Shown here: piece after piece, positions 26,401 through 41,000 of the stretch
How the letters are laid out: each line of letters starts with the position of its first letter
Position numbering within the stretch: position 1 is the first letter of the stretch
Assembly: GCA_964016885.1 (NCBI GenBank)
Contig: OZ024740.1
Span: 2,326,836 to 2,390,835, forward strand
Origin: Eledone cirrhosa
Taxonomy: Eukaryota > Mollusca > Cephalopoda > Octopoda > Eledonidae
DNA: 64,000 bases
Direction of reading: 5' to 3'
Made by a program: the position numbers and the translations under genes
Notes under the pieces: generated by a model
Database searches by the model: none
What the model saw: the letters and a program-made list of their open reading frames with translations, nothing else
Told to the model about the DNA's origin: nothing

Positions 26401-27719
26401 CACAATAAAAAGTAACTGGTCCACACTGTAACGTGGTCATGTAGGTGTCACAATAACAAGTATCCAGCCCACACTGTAAAGTGGTCATGTAGGTGTCACA
26501 ATAACAAGTACCCAGTCCACACTCTAAAGTGGTCGTGTAGGTGTCACAATAAAAAGTACGTGGTCCTCACTATAAAGTGCTTATGTAGGTGTCACAATAA
26601 AAAGTATCCAGCCCACACTGTAAAGTGGTCATGTAGGTGTCACAATAAAAATACCCAGCCCACACTATAAAGTGGTCATGTAGGTGTCACAATAACAAGT
26701 ACCCAGTCCACACTGTAAAGTGGTCATGTCGGTGTCACAATAAAAAGTTCCCAAGCCACACTATAAAGTGGTCATGTAGGTGTCACAATAAAAAGTATCC
26801 AGCCCACACTGTAAAGTAGTCATGAAGGTGTCACAATAAAAAGTATCCAGCCCACACTATAAAGTGGTCATGTAGGTGTCACAATAACAAGTACCCAGTC
26901 CACACTATAAAGTGGTCATGTAGGTGTCACAATAAAAAGTATGCAGTCCACACTGTAAAGTGGTCATGTAGGTGTCACAATAAAAAGTATCCAGCCCACA
27001 CTATAAAGTGGTCATGTAGGTGTCACAATAAAAAGTACCCAATCCACACTGTAAAGTGGTCATGTAGGTGTCACAATAAAAAGTATCCAGTCCACACTGT
27101 AAAGTGGTCATGTAGGTGTCACAATAACAAGTACCCAGTCCACACTGTAAAGTGGTCATGTATGTGTCACAAAAAAAAGTACCCAGTCCACACTATAAAG
27201 TGGTCATGTAGGTGTCACAATAAAAAGTATCCAGTCCACACTAATAAAGTGGTCATGAAGGTGTCACAATAAAAAGTACCCATTCCACACTGTAAAGTGG
27301 TCATGTAGGTGCCACAATAATAAGTACCTGGTCCTCACTATAAAGTGGTCATGTAGGTGTCACAATAAAAAGTATTCAGACCACACTGTAAAGTGGTCAT
27401 GTAGGTGACACAATAAAAAGTAGCTGGTCCTCACTATAAAGTGGTCATGTAGGTGTCACAATAAAAAGTACCCAGTCCTCACTATAAAGTGGTCATGAAG
27501 GTGTCACAATAAAAAGTACCCAGCCCACACTATAAAGTGGTTATGTAGCTGTCACAATTAAAAGTATCCAGCCCACACTATAAAGTGATCATGTAGGTGT
27601 CACAATAAAAAGTTCCCAAGCCACACTATAAAGTGGTCATGTAGGTGTCACAATAAAAAGTATCCAGCCCACACTGTAAAGTAGTCATGAAGGTGTCACA
27701 ATAAAAAGTATCCAGCCCA
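26401..27719. repeat. Patchwork between the E copies
   Basis: A mosaic of pieces seen elsewhere: TAACGTGG / GTACGTGG monomers, a TGTCGG TTCCCAAG monomer at 26,727, and a second TGTATGTGTCACAAAAAAAA monomer at 27,159. The last lies 1,343 bp (28 x 48 - 1) after the one at 25,816; the -1 is the AAAAATACCC deletion near 26,651. A private insertion, CACTAATAAAG, lies at about 27,243. No non-satellite sequence is present. Confidence 0.8.
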
Positions 27720-30480
27720 CACTATAAAGTGGTCATGTAGGTGTCACAATAAAAAGTATCCAGCCCACACTATAAAGTGGTCATGTAGGTGTCACAATAG
27801 AAAGTACCCAGCCCACACTATAAAGTGGTCATGTAGCTGTCACAATAAAAAGTATCCAGCCCACACTATAAAGTGATCATGTAGGTGTCACAATAACAAG
27901 TATCCAGCCAGCACTGTAAAGTGGTCATGTAGGTGTCACAATAACAAGTACCCAGTCCACACTATAAAGTGGTCATGTAGGTGTCACAATAAAAAGTATG
28001 CAGTCCACACTGTAAAGTGGTCATGTAGGTGTCACAATAAAAAGTATCCAGCCCACACTATAAAGTGGTCATGTAGGTGTCACAATAAAAAGTACCCAAT
28101 CCACACTGTAAAGTGGTCATGTAGGTGTCACAATAAAAAGTATCCAGTCCACACTGTAAAGTGGTCATGTAGGTGTCACAATAACAAGTACCCAGCCCAC
28201 ACTGTAAAGTGGTCATGTAGGTGTCACAATAACAAGTATCCAACCCACACTGTAAAGTGGTCATGTAGGTGTCACAATAAAAAGTATCCAGCCCACACTG
28301 TAAAGTGGTCTTGTAGGTGTCAAAATAAAAAGTACCTGGTCCTCACTATAAAGTGGTCATGTAGGTGTCATAATAAAAAGTATCCAGCCCACACTGTAGA
28401 GTGGTCATGTAGGTGTCAAAATAAAAAGTACCTGGTCCTCACTATAAAGTGGTCATGTAGGTGTCATAATAAAAAGTATCCAGCCCACACTGTAAAGTGG
28501 TCATGTAGGTGTCACAATAAAAAGTATCCAGCCCACACTGTAAAGTGGTCATGTAGGTGTCAAAATAAAAAGTACCTGGTCCTCACTATAAAGTGGTCAT
28601 GTAGGTGTCATAATAAAAAGTATCCAGCCCACACTGTAAAGTGGTCATGTAGGTGTCACAATAAAAAGTATCCAGTCCACACTGTAAAGTGGTCATGTAG
28701 GTGTCACAATAAAAAGTACCCAGCCCACACTGTAAAGTGGTCATGTAGGTGTCACAATAAAAAGTACCTGGTCCTCACTATAAAGTGTTCATGTAGGTGT
28801 CACAATAAAAAGTACCTGGTCCTCACTGTAAAGTGGTCATGTAGGTGTCAAAATAAAAAGTACCTGGTCCTCAATATAAAGTGGTTATGTAGGTGTCACA
28901 CTAAAAAGTACCTGGTCCTCACTATAAAGTGGTCATGTAGGTGTCACAATAAAAAGTATCCAGCCCACACTATAAAGTGGTCATGTAGGTGTCACAATAA
29001 AAAGTACCCAGTCCACACTGTAAAGTGGTCATGTAGGTGTCACGATAAAAAGTATCCAGTCCACACTGTAAAGTGGTCATGTAGGTGTCACAATAAAAAG
29101 TACCTGGTCCACACTGTAACGTGGTCATGTAGGTGTCACAATAACAAGTATCCAGCCTACACTGTAAAGTGGTCATGTAGGTGTCACAATAACAAGTACC
29201 CAGTCCACACTCTAAAGTGGTCATGTAGGTGTCACAATAAAAAGTACGTGGTCCTCACTATAAAGTGGTTATGTAGGTGTCACAATAAAAAGTATCCAGC
29301 CCACACTATAAAGTGGTCATGTAGGTGTCACAATAAAAAGTACCCAGTCCACACAGTAAAGTGGTCATGTAGGTGTCACAATAACAAGTACCCAGTCCAC
29401 ACTGTAAAGTGGTCATGTAGGTGTCACAATAAAAAGTACCTGGTCTTCACTATAAAGTGGTCATGTAGGTGTCACAATAAAAAGTACCTGGTCCTCACTA
29501 TAAAGTGGTCATGTAGGTGTCACAATAACAAGTATCCAGCCCACACTGTAAAGTGGTCATGTAGGTGTCACAATAACAAGTATCCAGCCCACACTGTAAA
29601 GTGGTCATGTAGGTGTCACAATAAAAAGTACCCAGTCCACACTGTAAAGTGGTCATGTAGGTGTCACAATAAAAAGTATCCAGTCCACACTGTAAAGTGG
29701 TCATGTAGGTGTCACAATAAAAAGTACCCAGTCCACACTGTAAAGTGGTGATGTAGGTGTCACAAGAAAAAGTACCTGGTCCTCACCATAAAGTGGTCAT
29801 GTAGGTGTCACAATAAAATGTACCCAGTCCACACTGTAAAGTGGTCATGTAGGTGTCACAATAACAAGTACCCAGTCCACACTGTAAAGCGGTCATGTAT
29901 GTGTCACAAAAAAAAGTACCCAGTCCACACTATAAAGTGGTCATGTAGGTGTCACAATAAAAAGTATCCATTCCACACTATAAAGTGGTCATGAAGGTGT
30001 CACAATAAAAAGTACCCAGTCCACACTGTAAAGTGGTCATGTAGGTGCCACAATAATAAGTACCTGGTCCTCACTATAAAGTGGTCATGTAGGTGTCACA
30101 ATAAAAAGTATCCAGTCCACACTGTAAAGTGGTCATGTAGGTGTCACAATAAAAAGTAGCTGGTCCTCACTATAAAGTGGTCATGTAGGTGTCACAATAA
30201 AAAGTACCCAGTCCTCACTATAAAGTGGTCATGAAGGTGTCACAATAAAAAGTACCCAGTCCACACTATAAAGTGGTCATGTAGGTGTCACAATAAAAAG
30301 TATCCAGTCCACACTATAAAGTGGTCATGAAGGTGTCACAATAAAAAGTACCCAGTCCACACTGTAAAGTGGTCATGTAGGTGTCACAATAAAAAGTACC
30401 TGCTCCTCACTATAAAGTGGTCATGTAGGTGTCACAATAAAAAGTACCCAGTCCACACTGTAAAGTGGTCATGTAGGTGT
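27720..30480. repeat. Block E, copy 2
   Basis: Second copy of 23,640-26,400 with the same marker order; TGTATGTGTCACAAAAAAAA is at 29,896 and TGCCACAATAATAAG near 30,047. The copies carry scattered private changes, for example CCAGCCAGCAC near 27,905, GTAGAGTGG near 28,397 and TCAATATAAAG near 28,872, so they are clearly related but not identical. Order diverges at about 30,480. Confidence 0.82.
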
Positions 30481-32152
30481 CACAATAACAAGTATACAGT
30501 CAACACTGTAAAGTGGTCATGTAGGTGTCACAATAAAAAGTATCCAGTCCACACTATAAAGTGGTCATGAAGGTGTCACAATAAAAAGTACCCAATCCAC
30601 ACTATAAAGTGGTCATGTAGGTGTCACAATAACAAGTACCCAGTCCACACTGTAAAGTGTTCATGTAGGTGTCACAATAACAAGTACCCAGCCCACACTA
30701 TAAAGTGGTCATGTAGGTGTCACAATAAAAAGTACCCAGTCCACACTGTAAAGTGGTCATGTAGGTGTCACAATAAAAAGTATCCAGCCCACACTATAAA
30801 GTGGTCATGTAGGTGTCACAATAACAAGTACCCAGCCCACACTGTAAAGTGGTCATGAAGGTGTCACAATAAAAAGTATCCAGCCCACACTATAAAGTAG
30901 TCATGTAGGTGTCACAATAAAAAGTATCCACCCCACACTATAAAGTGGTCATGTAGGTGTCACAATAAAAAGTATCCAGTCCACACTATAAAGTGGTCAT
31001 GTAGGTGTCACAATAAAAAGTATCCAGTCCACACTGTAAAGTGGTCATGAAGGTGTCACAATAAAAAGTACCCAGTCCACACTATAAAGTGGTCATGTAG
31101 GTGTCACAATAAAAAGTATCCAGTCCACACTGTAAAGTGGTCATGTAGGTGTCACAATAAAAAGTACCCAGCCCACACTGTAAAGTGGTCATGTAGGTGT
31201 CACAATAACAAGTATCCAGCCCACACTGTAAAGTGGTCATGTAGGTGTCACGATAAAAAGTATCCAGCCCACACTGTAAAGTGGTCATGTAGGTGTCACA
31301 ATAAAAAGTATCCAGCCCACACTGTAAAGTGGTCATGTAGGTGTCACAATAAAAAGTACCTGGTCCTCACTATAAAGTGGTCATGTAGGTGTCACAATAA
31401 AAAGTATCCAGCCCACACTGTAAAGTGGTCATGTAGGTGTCACAATAAAAAGTATCCAGTCCACACTGTAAAGTGGTCATGTAGGTGTCACAATAAAAAG
31501 TACCCAGCCCACACTGTAAAGTGGTCATGTAGGTGTCACAATAAAAAGTACCTGGTCCTCACTATAAAGTGGTCATGTAGGTGTCACAATATAAAGTACC
31601 TGGTCCTCACTATAAAGTGGTCATGTAGGTGTCACAATAAAAAGTACCTGGTCCTCACTATAAAGTGGTCATGTAGGTGTCACAATAAAAAGTATCCAGC
31701 CCACACTGTAAAGTGGTCATGTAGGTGTCACAATAAAAAGTTCCTGGTCCTCACTATAAAGTGGTCATGTAGGTGTCACAATAAAAAGTATCCAGTCCAC
31801 ACCGTAAAGTGGACATGTAGGTGTCACAATAAAAAGTACCCAGCCCACACTGTAAAGTGGTCATGTAGGTGTCACAATAAAAAGTACCTGGTCCTCACTA
31901 TAAAGTGGTCATGTAGGTGTCACAATAAAAAGTATCCAGTCCACACTGTAAAATGGTCATGTAGGTGTCACAATAAAAAGTATCCAGTCCACACTGTAAA
32001 TTGGTCATATAGGCGTCACAATAAAAAGCACCCAGTCCACACTGTAAAGTGGTCATGTAGGTGTTACAATAAAAAGTATCCAGTCCACACTGTAAAGTGG
32101 TCATGTAGGTGTCACAATAAAAAGTATCCAGTCCACACTGTAATGTAGTCAT

Positions 32153-32437
32153 GTAGGTGTCACAATAAAAAGTACCCAGTCCACACTGTAAAGTGGTAAT
32201 GTAGGTGTCACAATAAAAAGTACCTAGTCCTCACTATAAAGTGGTCATGAAGGTGTCCAATAAAAAGTACCAAGTCCACACTATAAAGTGGTCATGTAGG
32301 TGTCACAATAAAAAGTATCCAGTCCACACTATAAAGTGGTCATGAAGGTGTCACAATAAAAAGTACATAGTCCACACTGTAAATTGGTCATGTAGGTGTC
32401 AAGATAAAAAGTACCTGGTCCTCACTATAAAGTGGTC
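32153..32437. repeat. Local duplication in block T, copy 1
   Basis: A short string with GGTAATG, TACCTAGTCC, the signature TGAAGGTGTCC monomer at 32,248, and a TGAAGG monomer with TACATAGTCC. It recurs 622 bp later (13 x 48 - 2). The -2 is explained by this signature deletion and the GTATCAGCCC deletion between the copies. Confidence 0.78.
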
Positions 32438-32774
32438 ATGTAGGTGTCACAATAAAAAGTACCCAGTCCACACTGTAAAGTGGTCATGTAGGTGTCACAA
32501 TAAAAAGTATCCAGCCCACACTGTAAAGTGGTCATGAAGGTGTCACAATAAAAAGTATCCAGCCCACACTATAAAGTGGTCATGTAGGTGTCACAATAAA
32601 AAGTATCAGCCCACACTATAAAGTGGTCATGTAGGTGTCACAATAGAAAGTACCCAGCCCACACTATAAAGTGGTCATGTAGGTGTCACAATAAAAAGTA
32701 TCCAGCCCACACAATAAAGTGGTCATGTAGGTGTCACAATAAAAAGTATCCAGTCCACACTGCAAAGTAGTCAT

Positions 32775-33059
32775 GTAGGTGTCACAATAAAAAGTACCCA
32801 GTCCACACTGTAAAGTGGTAATGTAGGTGTCACAATAAAAAGTACCTAGTCCTCACTATAAAGTGGTCATGAAGGTGTCCAATAAAAAGTACCAAGTCCA
32901 CACTATAAAGTGTTCATGTAGCTGTCACAATAAAAAGTATCCAGTCCACACTATAAAGTGGTCATGAAGGTGTCACAATAAAAAGTACATAGTCCACACT
33001 GTAAATTGGTCATGTAGGTGTCACGATAAAAAGTACCTGGTCCTCACTATAAAGTGGTC
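32775..33059. repeat. Local duplication in block T, copy 2
   Basis: Second copy of 32,153-32,437, with the signature monomer at 32,870. Private changes include GTGTTCATGTAGCTG near 32,911 and CACGATAAAA near 33,023. Confidence 0.78.
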
Positions 33060-35039
33060 ATGTAGGTGTCACAATAACAAGTACCCAGTCCACACTATAA
33101 AGTGGTCATATAGGTGTCACAATAAAAAGTATCCAGTCCACACTGTAAAGTGGTCATGTAGGTGTCACAATAAAAAGTACCCAGTCCACACTGTAAAGTG
33201 GTCATGTAGTTGTCACAATAAAAAGTATCCAGCCCACACTATAAAGTGGTCATGTAGGTGTCACAATAAAAAGTACCCAGTCCACACTATAAAGTGGTCA
33301 TGTAGGTGTCACAATAAAAAGTATCCAGTCCACACTGTAAAGAGGTCATGTAGGTGTCACAATAAAAAGTACCCAGCCCACACTATAAAGTGGTCATGTA
33401 GGTGTCACAATAAAAAGTACCTGGTCCTCACTATAAAGTGGTCATGTAGGTGTCACAATAAAAAGTACCTGGTCCTCACTATAAAGTGGTCATGTAGGTG
33501 TCACAATAACAAGTATCCAGCCCACACTGTAAAGTGGTCATGTAGGTGTCACAATAACAAGTATCCAGCCCACACTGTAAAGTGGTCATGTAGGTGTCAC
33601 AATAAAAAGTACCCAGTCCACACTGTAAAGTGGTCATGTAGGTGTCACAATAAAAAGTATCCAGTCCACACTGTAAAGTGGTCATGTAGGTGTCAGAATA
33701 AAAAGTACCCAGTCCACACTGTAAGCTGGTCATGTAGGTGTCACAATAAAAAGTACCTGGTCCTCACTATAAAGTGGTCATGTAGGTGTCACAATAAAAA
33801 GTACCCAGTCCACCCTGTAAAGTGGTCATGTAGGTGTCACAATAACAAGTACCCAATCCACACTGTAAAGTGGTCATGTAGGTGTCACAATAAAAAGTAT
33901 CCAGTCCACACTGTAAAGTGGTCATGTAGGTGTCACAATAAAAAGTACACAGCCCACACTGTAAAGTGGTCATGTAGGTGTCACAATAAAAAGTACCTGG
34001 TCCTCACTATAAAGTGGTCATGTAGGTGTCACAATAACAAGTATCCAGCCCACACTGTAAAGTGGTCATGTAGGTGTCACAATAAAAAGTATCCAGCCCA
34101 CACTGTAAAATGGTCATGTAGGTGTCACAATAAAAAGTATCCAGCCCACACTGTAAAGTGGTCATGTAGGTGTCACAATAAAAAGTACCTGGTCCTCACT
34201 ATAAAGTGGTCATGTAGGTGTCACAATAAAAAGTATCCAGACCACACTGTAAAGTGGTCATGTAGGTGTCACAATAAAAATATCCAGTCCACACTGTAAA
34301 GTGGTCATGTAGGTGTCACAATAACAAGTATCCAGCCCACACTGTAAAGTGGTCATGTAGGTGTCACAATAACAAGTATCCAGCCCACACTGTAAAGTGG
34401 TCATGTAGGTGTCACAATAAAAAGTACCTGGTCCTCACTATAAAGTGGTCATGTAGGTGTCACAATAAAAAGTACCTGGTCCTCACTATAAAGTGGTCAT
34501 GTAGGTGTCACAATAAAAAGTATCCAGCCCACACTATAAAGTGGTGATGTAGGTGTCACAATAAAAAGTACCCAGTCCACACTGTAAAGTGGTCATGTAG
34601 GTGTCACAATAAAAAGTATCCAGTCCACACTGTAAAGTGGTCATGTAGGTGTCACAATAAAAAGTATCCAGCCCACACTATAAAGTGGTCATGTAGGTGT
34701 CACAATAAAAAGTACCCAGTCCACATTATAAAGTGGTCATGTAGGTGTCACAATAAAATGTATCCAGTCCACACTGTAAAGTGGTCATGAAGGTGTCACA
34801 ATAAAAAGTACCAAGTCCACACTATAAAGTGGTCATGTAGGTGTCACAATAAAAAGTATCCAGTCCACACTGTAAAGTGGTCATGTAGGTGTCACAATAA
34901 AAAGTACCCAGCCCACACTGTAAAGTGGTCATGTAGGTGTCACAATAACAAGTACCTGGTCCTCACTATAAAGTGGTCATGTAGGTGTCACAATAAAAAG
35001 TATCCAGCCCACACTATAAAGTGGTCATGTAGGTGTGAC

Positions 35040-38000
35040 AATAAAAAGTACCTGGTCCTCACTATAAAGTGGTCATGTAGGTGTCACAATAAAAAGTACC
35101 CAGCCCACACTATAAAGTGGTCATGTAGGTGTGACAATAAAAAGTACCTGGTCCTCACTATAAAGTGGTCATGTAGGTGTCACAATAAAAAGTACCTGGT
35201 CCTCACTATAAAGTGGTCATGTAGGTGTCACAATAACAAGTATCCAGCCCACACTGTAAAGTGGTCATGTAGGTGTCACAATTACAAGTATCCAGCCCAC
35301 ACTGTAAATTGGTCATGTAGGTGTCACAATAAAAAGTACCCAGTCCACACTGTAAAGTGGTCATGTAGGTGTCACAATAAAAAGTATCCAGTCCACACTG
35401 TAAAGTGGTCATGTAGGTGTCAGAATAAAAAGTACCCAGTCCACACTGTAAGCTGGTCAAGTAGGTGTCACAATAAAAAGTACCTGGTCCTCACTATAAA
35501 GTGGTCATGTAGGTGTCACAATAAAAAGTACCCAGTCCACACTGTAAAGTGGTCATGTAGGTGTCACAATAAAAAGTACCCAGTCCACACTGTAAAGTGG
35601 TCATGTAGGTGTCACAATAACAAGTATGCAGTCAACACTGTAAAGTGGTCATGTAGGTGTCACAATAAAAAGTATCCAGTCCGCACTATAAAGTGGTCAT
35701 GAAGGTGTCACAATAAAAAGTACCCAATCCACACTATAAAGTGGTCATGTAGGTGTCACAATAACAAGTACCCAGTCCACACTGTAAAGTGGTCATGTAG
35801 GTGTCACAATAACAAGTACCCAGCCCACACTATAAAGTGGTCATGTAGGTGTCACAATAAAAAGTACCCAGTCCACACTGTAAAGTGGTCATGTAGTTGT
35901 CACAATAAAAAGTATCCAGCCCACACTATAAAGTGGTCATGTAGGTGTCACAATAACAAGTACCCAGCCCACACTGTAAAGTGGTCATGAAGGTGTCACA
36001 ATAAAAAGTATCCAGCCCACACTATTAAGTGGTCATGTAGGTGTCACAATAAAAAGTATCCACCCCACACTCTAAAGTGGTCATGTAGGTGTCACAATAA
36101 AAAGTATCCAGTCCACACTATAAAGTGGTCATGTAGGTGTCACAATAAAAAGTATCCAGTCCACACTGTAAAGTGGTCATGAAGGTGTCACAATAAAAAG
36201 TACCCAGTCCACTCTATAAAGTGGTCATGTAGGTGTCACAATAAAAAGTATCCAGTCCACACTGTAAAGTGGTCATGTAGGTGTCACAATAAAAAGTACC
36301 CAGCCCACACTGTAAAGTGGTCATGTAGGTGTCACAATAACAAGTATCCAGCCCACACTGTAAAGTGGTCATGTAGGTGTCACGATAAAAAGTATCCAGC
36401 CCACACTGTAAAATGGTCATGTAGGTGTCACAATAAAAAGTATCCAGCCCACACTGTAAAGTGGTCATGTAGGTGTCACAATAAAAAGTACCTGGTCCTC
36501 ACTATAAAGTGGTCATGTAGGTGTCACAATAAAAAGTATCCAGCCCACACTGTAAAGTGGTCATGTAGGTGTCACAATAAAAAGTATCCAGTCCACACTG
36601 TAAAGTGGTCATGTAGGTGTCACAATAAAAAGTACCCAGCCCACACTGTAAAGTGGTCATGTAGGTGTCACAATAAAAAGTACCTGTTCCTCACTATAAA
36701 GTGGTCATGTAGGTGTCACAATATAAAGTACCTGGTCCTCACTATAATGTGGTCATGTAGGTGTCACAATAAAAAGTATCCAGTCCACACTGTAAAGTGG
36801 TCATATAGGTGTCACAATAAAAAGTATCCAGTCCACACTGTAAAGTGGTCATGTAGGTGTCACAATAAAATGTACCCAGCTCACACTGTAAAGTGGTCAT
36901 GTAGGTGTCACAATAAAAAGTACCTGGTCCTCACTATAAAGTGGTCATGTAGGTGTCACAATAAAAAGTACCTGGTTCTCACTATAAAGTGGTCATGTAG
37001 GTGTCACAATAAAAAGTATCCAGTCCACACCGTAAAGTGGACATGTAGGTGTCCCAATAAAAAGTACCCAGCCCACACTGTAAAGTGGTCATGTAGGTGT
37101 CACAATAAAAAGTATCCAGTCCACACTGTAAAGTGGTCATGTAGGTGTCACAATAAAAAGTATCCAGTCCACACTGTAAAGTGGTCATGTAGGTGTCACA
37201 ATAAAAAGTACCCAGTCCACACTGTAAAGTGGTAATGTAGGTGTCACAATAAAAAGTACCCAGTCCTCACTATAAAGTGGTCATGAAGGTGTCCAATAAA
37301 AAGTACCAAGTCCACACTATAAAGTGGTCATGTAGGTGTCACAATAAAAAGTATCCAGTCCACACTATAAAGTGGTCATGAAGGTGTCACAATAAAAAGT
37401 ACCCAGTCCACACTGTAAATTGGTCATGTAGGTGTCACAATAAAAAGTACCTGGTCCTCACTATAAAGTGGTCATGTAGGTGTCACAATAAAAAGTACCC
37501 AGTCCACACTGTAAAGTGGTCATGTAGGTATCACAATAAAAAGTATCCAGCCCACACTGTAAAGTGGTCATGAAGGTGTCACAATAAAAAGTATCCAGCC
37601 CACACTATAAAGTGGTCATGTAGGTGTCACAATAAAAAGTATCCAGCCCACACTATAAAGTGGTCATATAGGTGTCACAATAAAAAGTATCCAGCCCACA
37701 CTATAAAGTGGTCATGTAGGTGTCACGATAACAATTATCCAGCCCACACTGTAAAGTGGTCATGTAGGTGTCACAATAACAAGTACCCAGTCCACACTAT
37801 AAAGTGGTCATGTAGGTGTCACAATAAAAAGTATCCAGTCCACACTGTAAAGTGGTCATGTAGGTGTCACAATAAAAATATCCAGCCCACACTATAAAGT
37901 GGTCATGTAGGTGTCACAATAAAAAGTACCCAATCCACACTGTAAAGTGGTCATGTAGGTGTCACAATAAAAAGTATCCAGTCCACACTGTAAAGTGGTC

Positions 38001-38061
38001 ATGTAGGTGTCACAATAAAAAGTACCTGGTCCTCACTATAAAGTGGTCATGTAGGTGTCAC
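35040..38061. repeat. Block F: 3,022-bp tandem duplication, copy 1
   Basis: Sixty-three monomers minus 2 bp. All markers recur 3,022 bp later: GTGTGAC monomer (35,129 and 38,151), AGCTGGTCAAGTAGG (near 35,450 and 38,472), GGTAATG, the signature TGAAGGTGTCC (37,284 and 40,306) and AAAAATATCC (near 37,877 and 40,899). In the stretches compared the only difference seen is T at 36,977 against C at 39,999. The left edge is estimated from loss of matching upstream. Confidence 0.9.
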
Positions 38062-41000
38062 AATAAAAAGTACCTGGTCCTCACTATAAAGTGGTCATGT
38101 AGGTGTCACAATAAAAAGTACCCAGCCCACACTATAAAGTGGTCATGTAGGTGTGACAATAAAAAGTACCTGGTCCTCACTATAAAGTGGTCATGTAGGT
38201 GTCACAATAAAAAGTACCTGGTCCTCACTATAAAGTGGTCATGTAGGTGTCACAATAACAAGTATCCAGCCCACACTGTAAAGTGGTCATGTAGGTGTCA
38301 CAATTACAAGTATCCAGCCCACACTGTAAATTGGTCATGTAGGTGTCACAATAAAAAGTACCCAGTCCACACTGTAAAGTGGTCATGTAGGTGTCACAAT
38401 AAAAAGTATCCAGTCCACACTGTAAAGTGGTCATGTAGGTGTCAGAATAAAAAGTACCCAGTCCACACTGTAAGCTGGTCAAGTAGGTGTCACAATAAAA
38501 AGTACCTGGTCCTCACTATAAAGTGGTCATGTAGGTGTCACAATAAAAAGTACCCAGTCCACACTGTAAAGTGGTCATGTAGGTGTCACAATAAAAAGTA
38601 CCCAGTCCACACTGTAAAGTGGTCATGTAGGTGTCACAATAACAAGTATGCAGTCAACACTGTAAAGTGGTCATGTAGGTGTCACAATAAAAAGTATCCA
38701 GTCCGCACTATAAAGTGGTCATGAAGGTGTCACAATAAAAAGTACCCAATCCACACTATAAAGTGGTCATGTAGGTGTCACAATAACAAGTACCCAGTCC
38801 ACACTGTAAAGTGGTCATGTAGGTGTCACAATAACAAGTACCCAGCCCACACTATAAAGTGGTCATGTAGGTGTCACAATAAAAAGTACCCAGTCCACAC
38901 TGTAAAGTGGTCATGTAGTTGTCACAATAAAAAGTATCCAGCCCACACTATAAAGTGGTCATGTAGGTGTCACAATAACAAGTACCCAGCCCACACTGTA
39001 AAGTGGTCATGAAGGTGTCACAATAAAAAGTATCCAGCCCACACTATTAAGTGGTCATGTAGGTGTCACAATAAAAAGTATCCACCCCACACTCTAAAGT
39101 GGTCATGTAGGTGTCACAATAAAAAGTATCCAGTCCACACTATAAAGTGGTCATGTAGGTGTCACAATAAAAAGTATCCAGTCCACACTGTAAAGTGGTC
39201 ATGAAGGTGTCACAATAAAAAGTACCCAGTCCACTCTATAAAGTGGTCATGTAGGTGTCACAATAAAAAGTATCCAGTCCACACTGTAAAGTGGTCATGT
39301 AGGTGTCACAATAAAAAGTACCCAGCCCACACTGTAAAGTGGTCATGTAGGTGTCACAATAACAAGTATCCAGCCCACACTGTAAAGTGGTCATGTAGGT
39401 GTCACGATAAAAAGTATCCAGCCCACACTGTAAAATGGTCATGTAGGTGTCACAATAAAAAGTATCCAGCCCACACTGTAAAGTGGTCATGTAGGTGTCA
39501 CAATAAAAAGTACCTGGTCCTCACTATAAAGTGGTCATGTAGGTGTCACAATAAAAAGTATCCAGCCCACACTGTAAAGTGGTCATGTAGGTGTCACAAT
39601 AAAAAGTATCCAGTCCACACTGTAAAGTGGTCATGTAGGTGTCACAATAAAAAGTACCCAGCCCACACTGTAAAGTGGTCATGTAGGTGTCACAATAAAA
39701 AGTACCTGTTCCTCACTATAAAGTGGTCATGTAGGTGTCACAATATAAAGTACCTGGTCCTCACTATAATGTGGTCATGTAGGTGTCACAATAAAAAGTA
39801 TCCAGTCCACACTGTAAAGTGGTCATATAGGTGTCACAATAAAAAGTATCCAGTCCACACTGTAAAGTGGTCATGTAGGTGTCACAATAAAATGTACCCA
39901 GCTCACACTGTAAAGTGGTCATGTAGGTGTCACAATAAAAAGTACCTGGTCCTCACTATAAAGTGGTCATGTAGGTGTCACAATAAAAAGTACCTGGTCC
40001 TCACTATAAAGTGGTCATGTAGGTGTCACAATAAAAAGTATCCAGTCCACACCGTAAAGTGGACATGTAGGTGTCCCAATAAAAAGTACCCAGCCCACAC
40101 TGTAAAGTGGTCATGTAGGTGTCACAATAAAAAGTATCCAGTCCACACTGTAAAGTGGTCATGTAGGTGTCACAATAAAAAGTATCCAGTCCACACTGTA
40201 AAGTGGTCATGTAGGTGTCACAATAAAAAGTACCCAGTCCACACTGTAAAGTGGTAATGTAGGTGTCACAATAAAAAGTACCCAGTCCTCACTATAAAGT
40301 GGTCATGAAGGTGTCCAATAAAAAGTACCAAGTCCACACTATAAAGTGGTCATGTAGGTGTCACAATAAAAAGTATCCAGTCCACACTATAAAGTGGTCA
40401 TGAAGGTGTCACAATAAAAAGTACCCAGTCCACACTGTAAATTGGTCATGTAGGTGTCACAATAAAAAGTACCTGGTCCTCACTATAAAGTGGTCATGTA
40501 GGTGTCACAATAAAAAGTACCCAGTCCACACTGTAAAGTGGTCATGTAGGTATCACAATAAAAAGTATCCAGCCCACACTGTAAAGTGGTCATGAAGGTG
40601 TCACAATAAAAAGTATCCAGCCCACACTATAAAGTGGTCATGTAGGTGTCACAATAAAAAGTATCCAGCCCACACTATAAAGTGGTCATATAGGTGTCAC
40701 AATAAAAAGTATCCAGCCCACACTATAAAGTGGTCATGTAGGTGTCACGATAACAATTATCCAGCCCACACTGTAAAGTGGTCATGTAGGTGTCACAATA
40801 ACAAGTACCCAGTCCACACTATAAAGTGGTCATGTAGGTGTCACAATAAAAAGTATCCAGTCCACACTGTAAAGTGGTCATGTAGGTGTCACAATAAAAA
40901 TATCCAGCCCACACTATAAAGTGGTCATGTAGGTGTCACAATAAAAAGTACCCAATCCACACTGTAAAGTGGTCATGTAGGTGTCACAATAAAAAGTATC

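Larger units (their letters stand above)
30481..35039. repeat. Block T: mixed satellite without a long regular unit
   Basis: Satellite monomers only. Short runs resemble blocks C and F, but I found no long unit repeated in tandem across the stretch. It contains the 622-bp local duplication listed separately, one-base deletions at about 32,605 (GTATCAGCCC) and about 34,280 (AAAAATATCC), and single-copy variants such as TAGGCGTCAC near 32,012. It reads as the diverged surroundings from which block F units may have been drawn. Confidence 0.75.
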
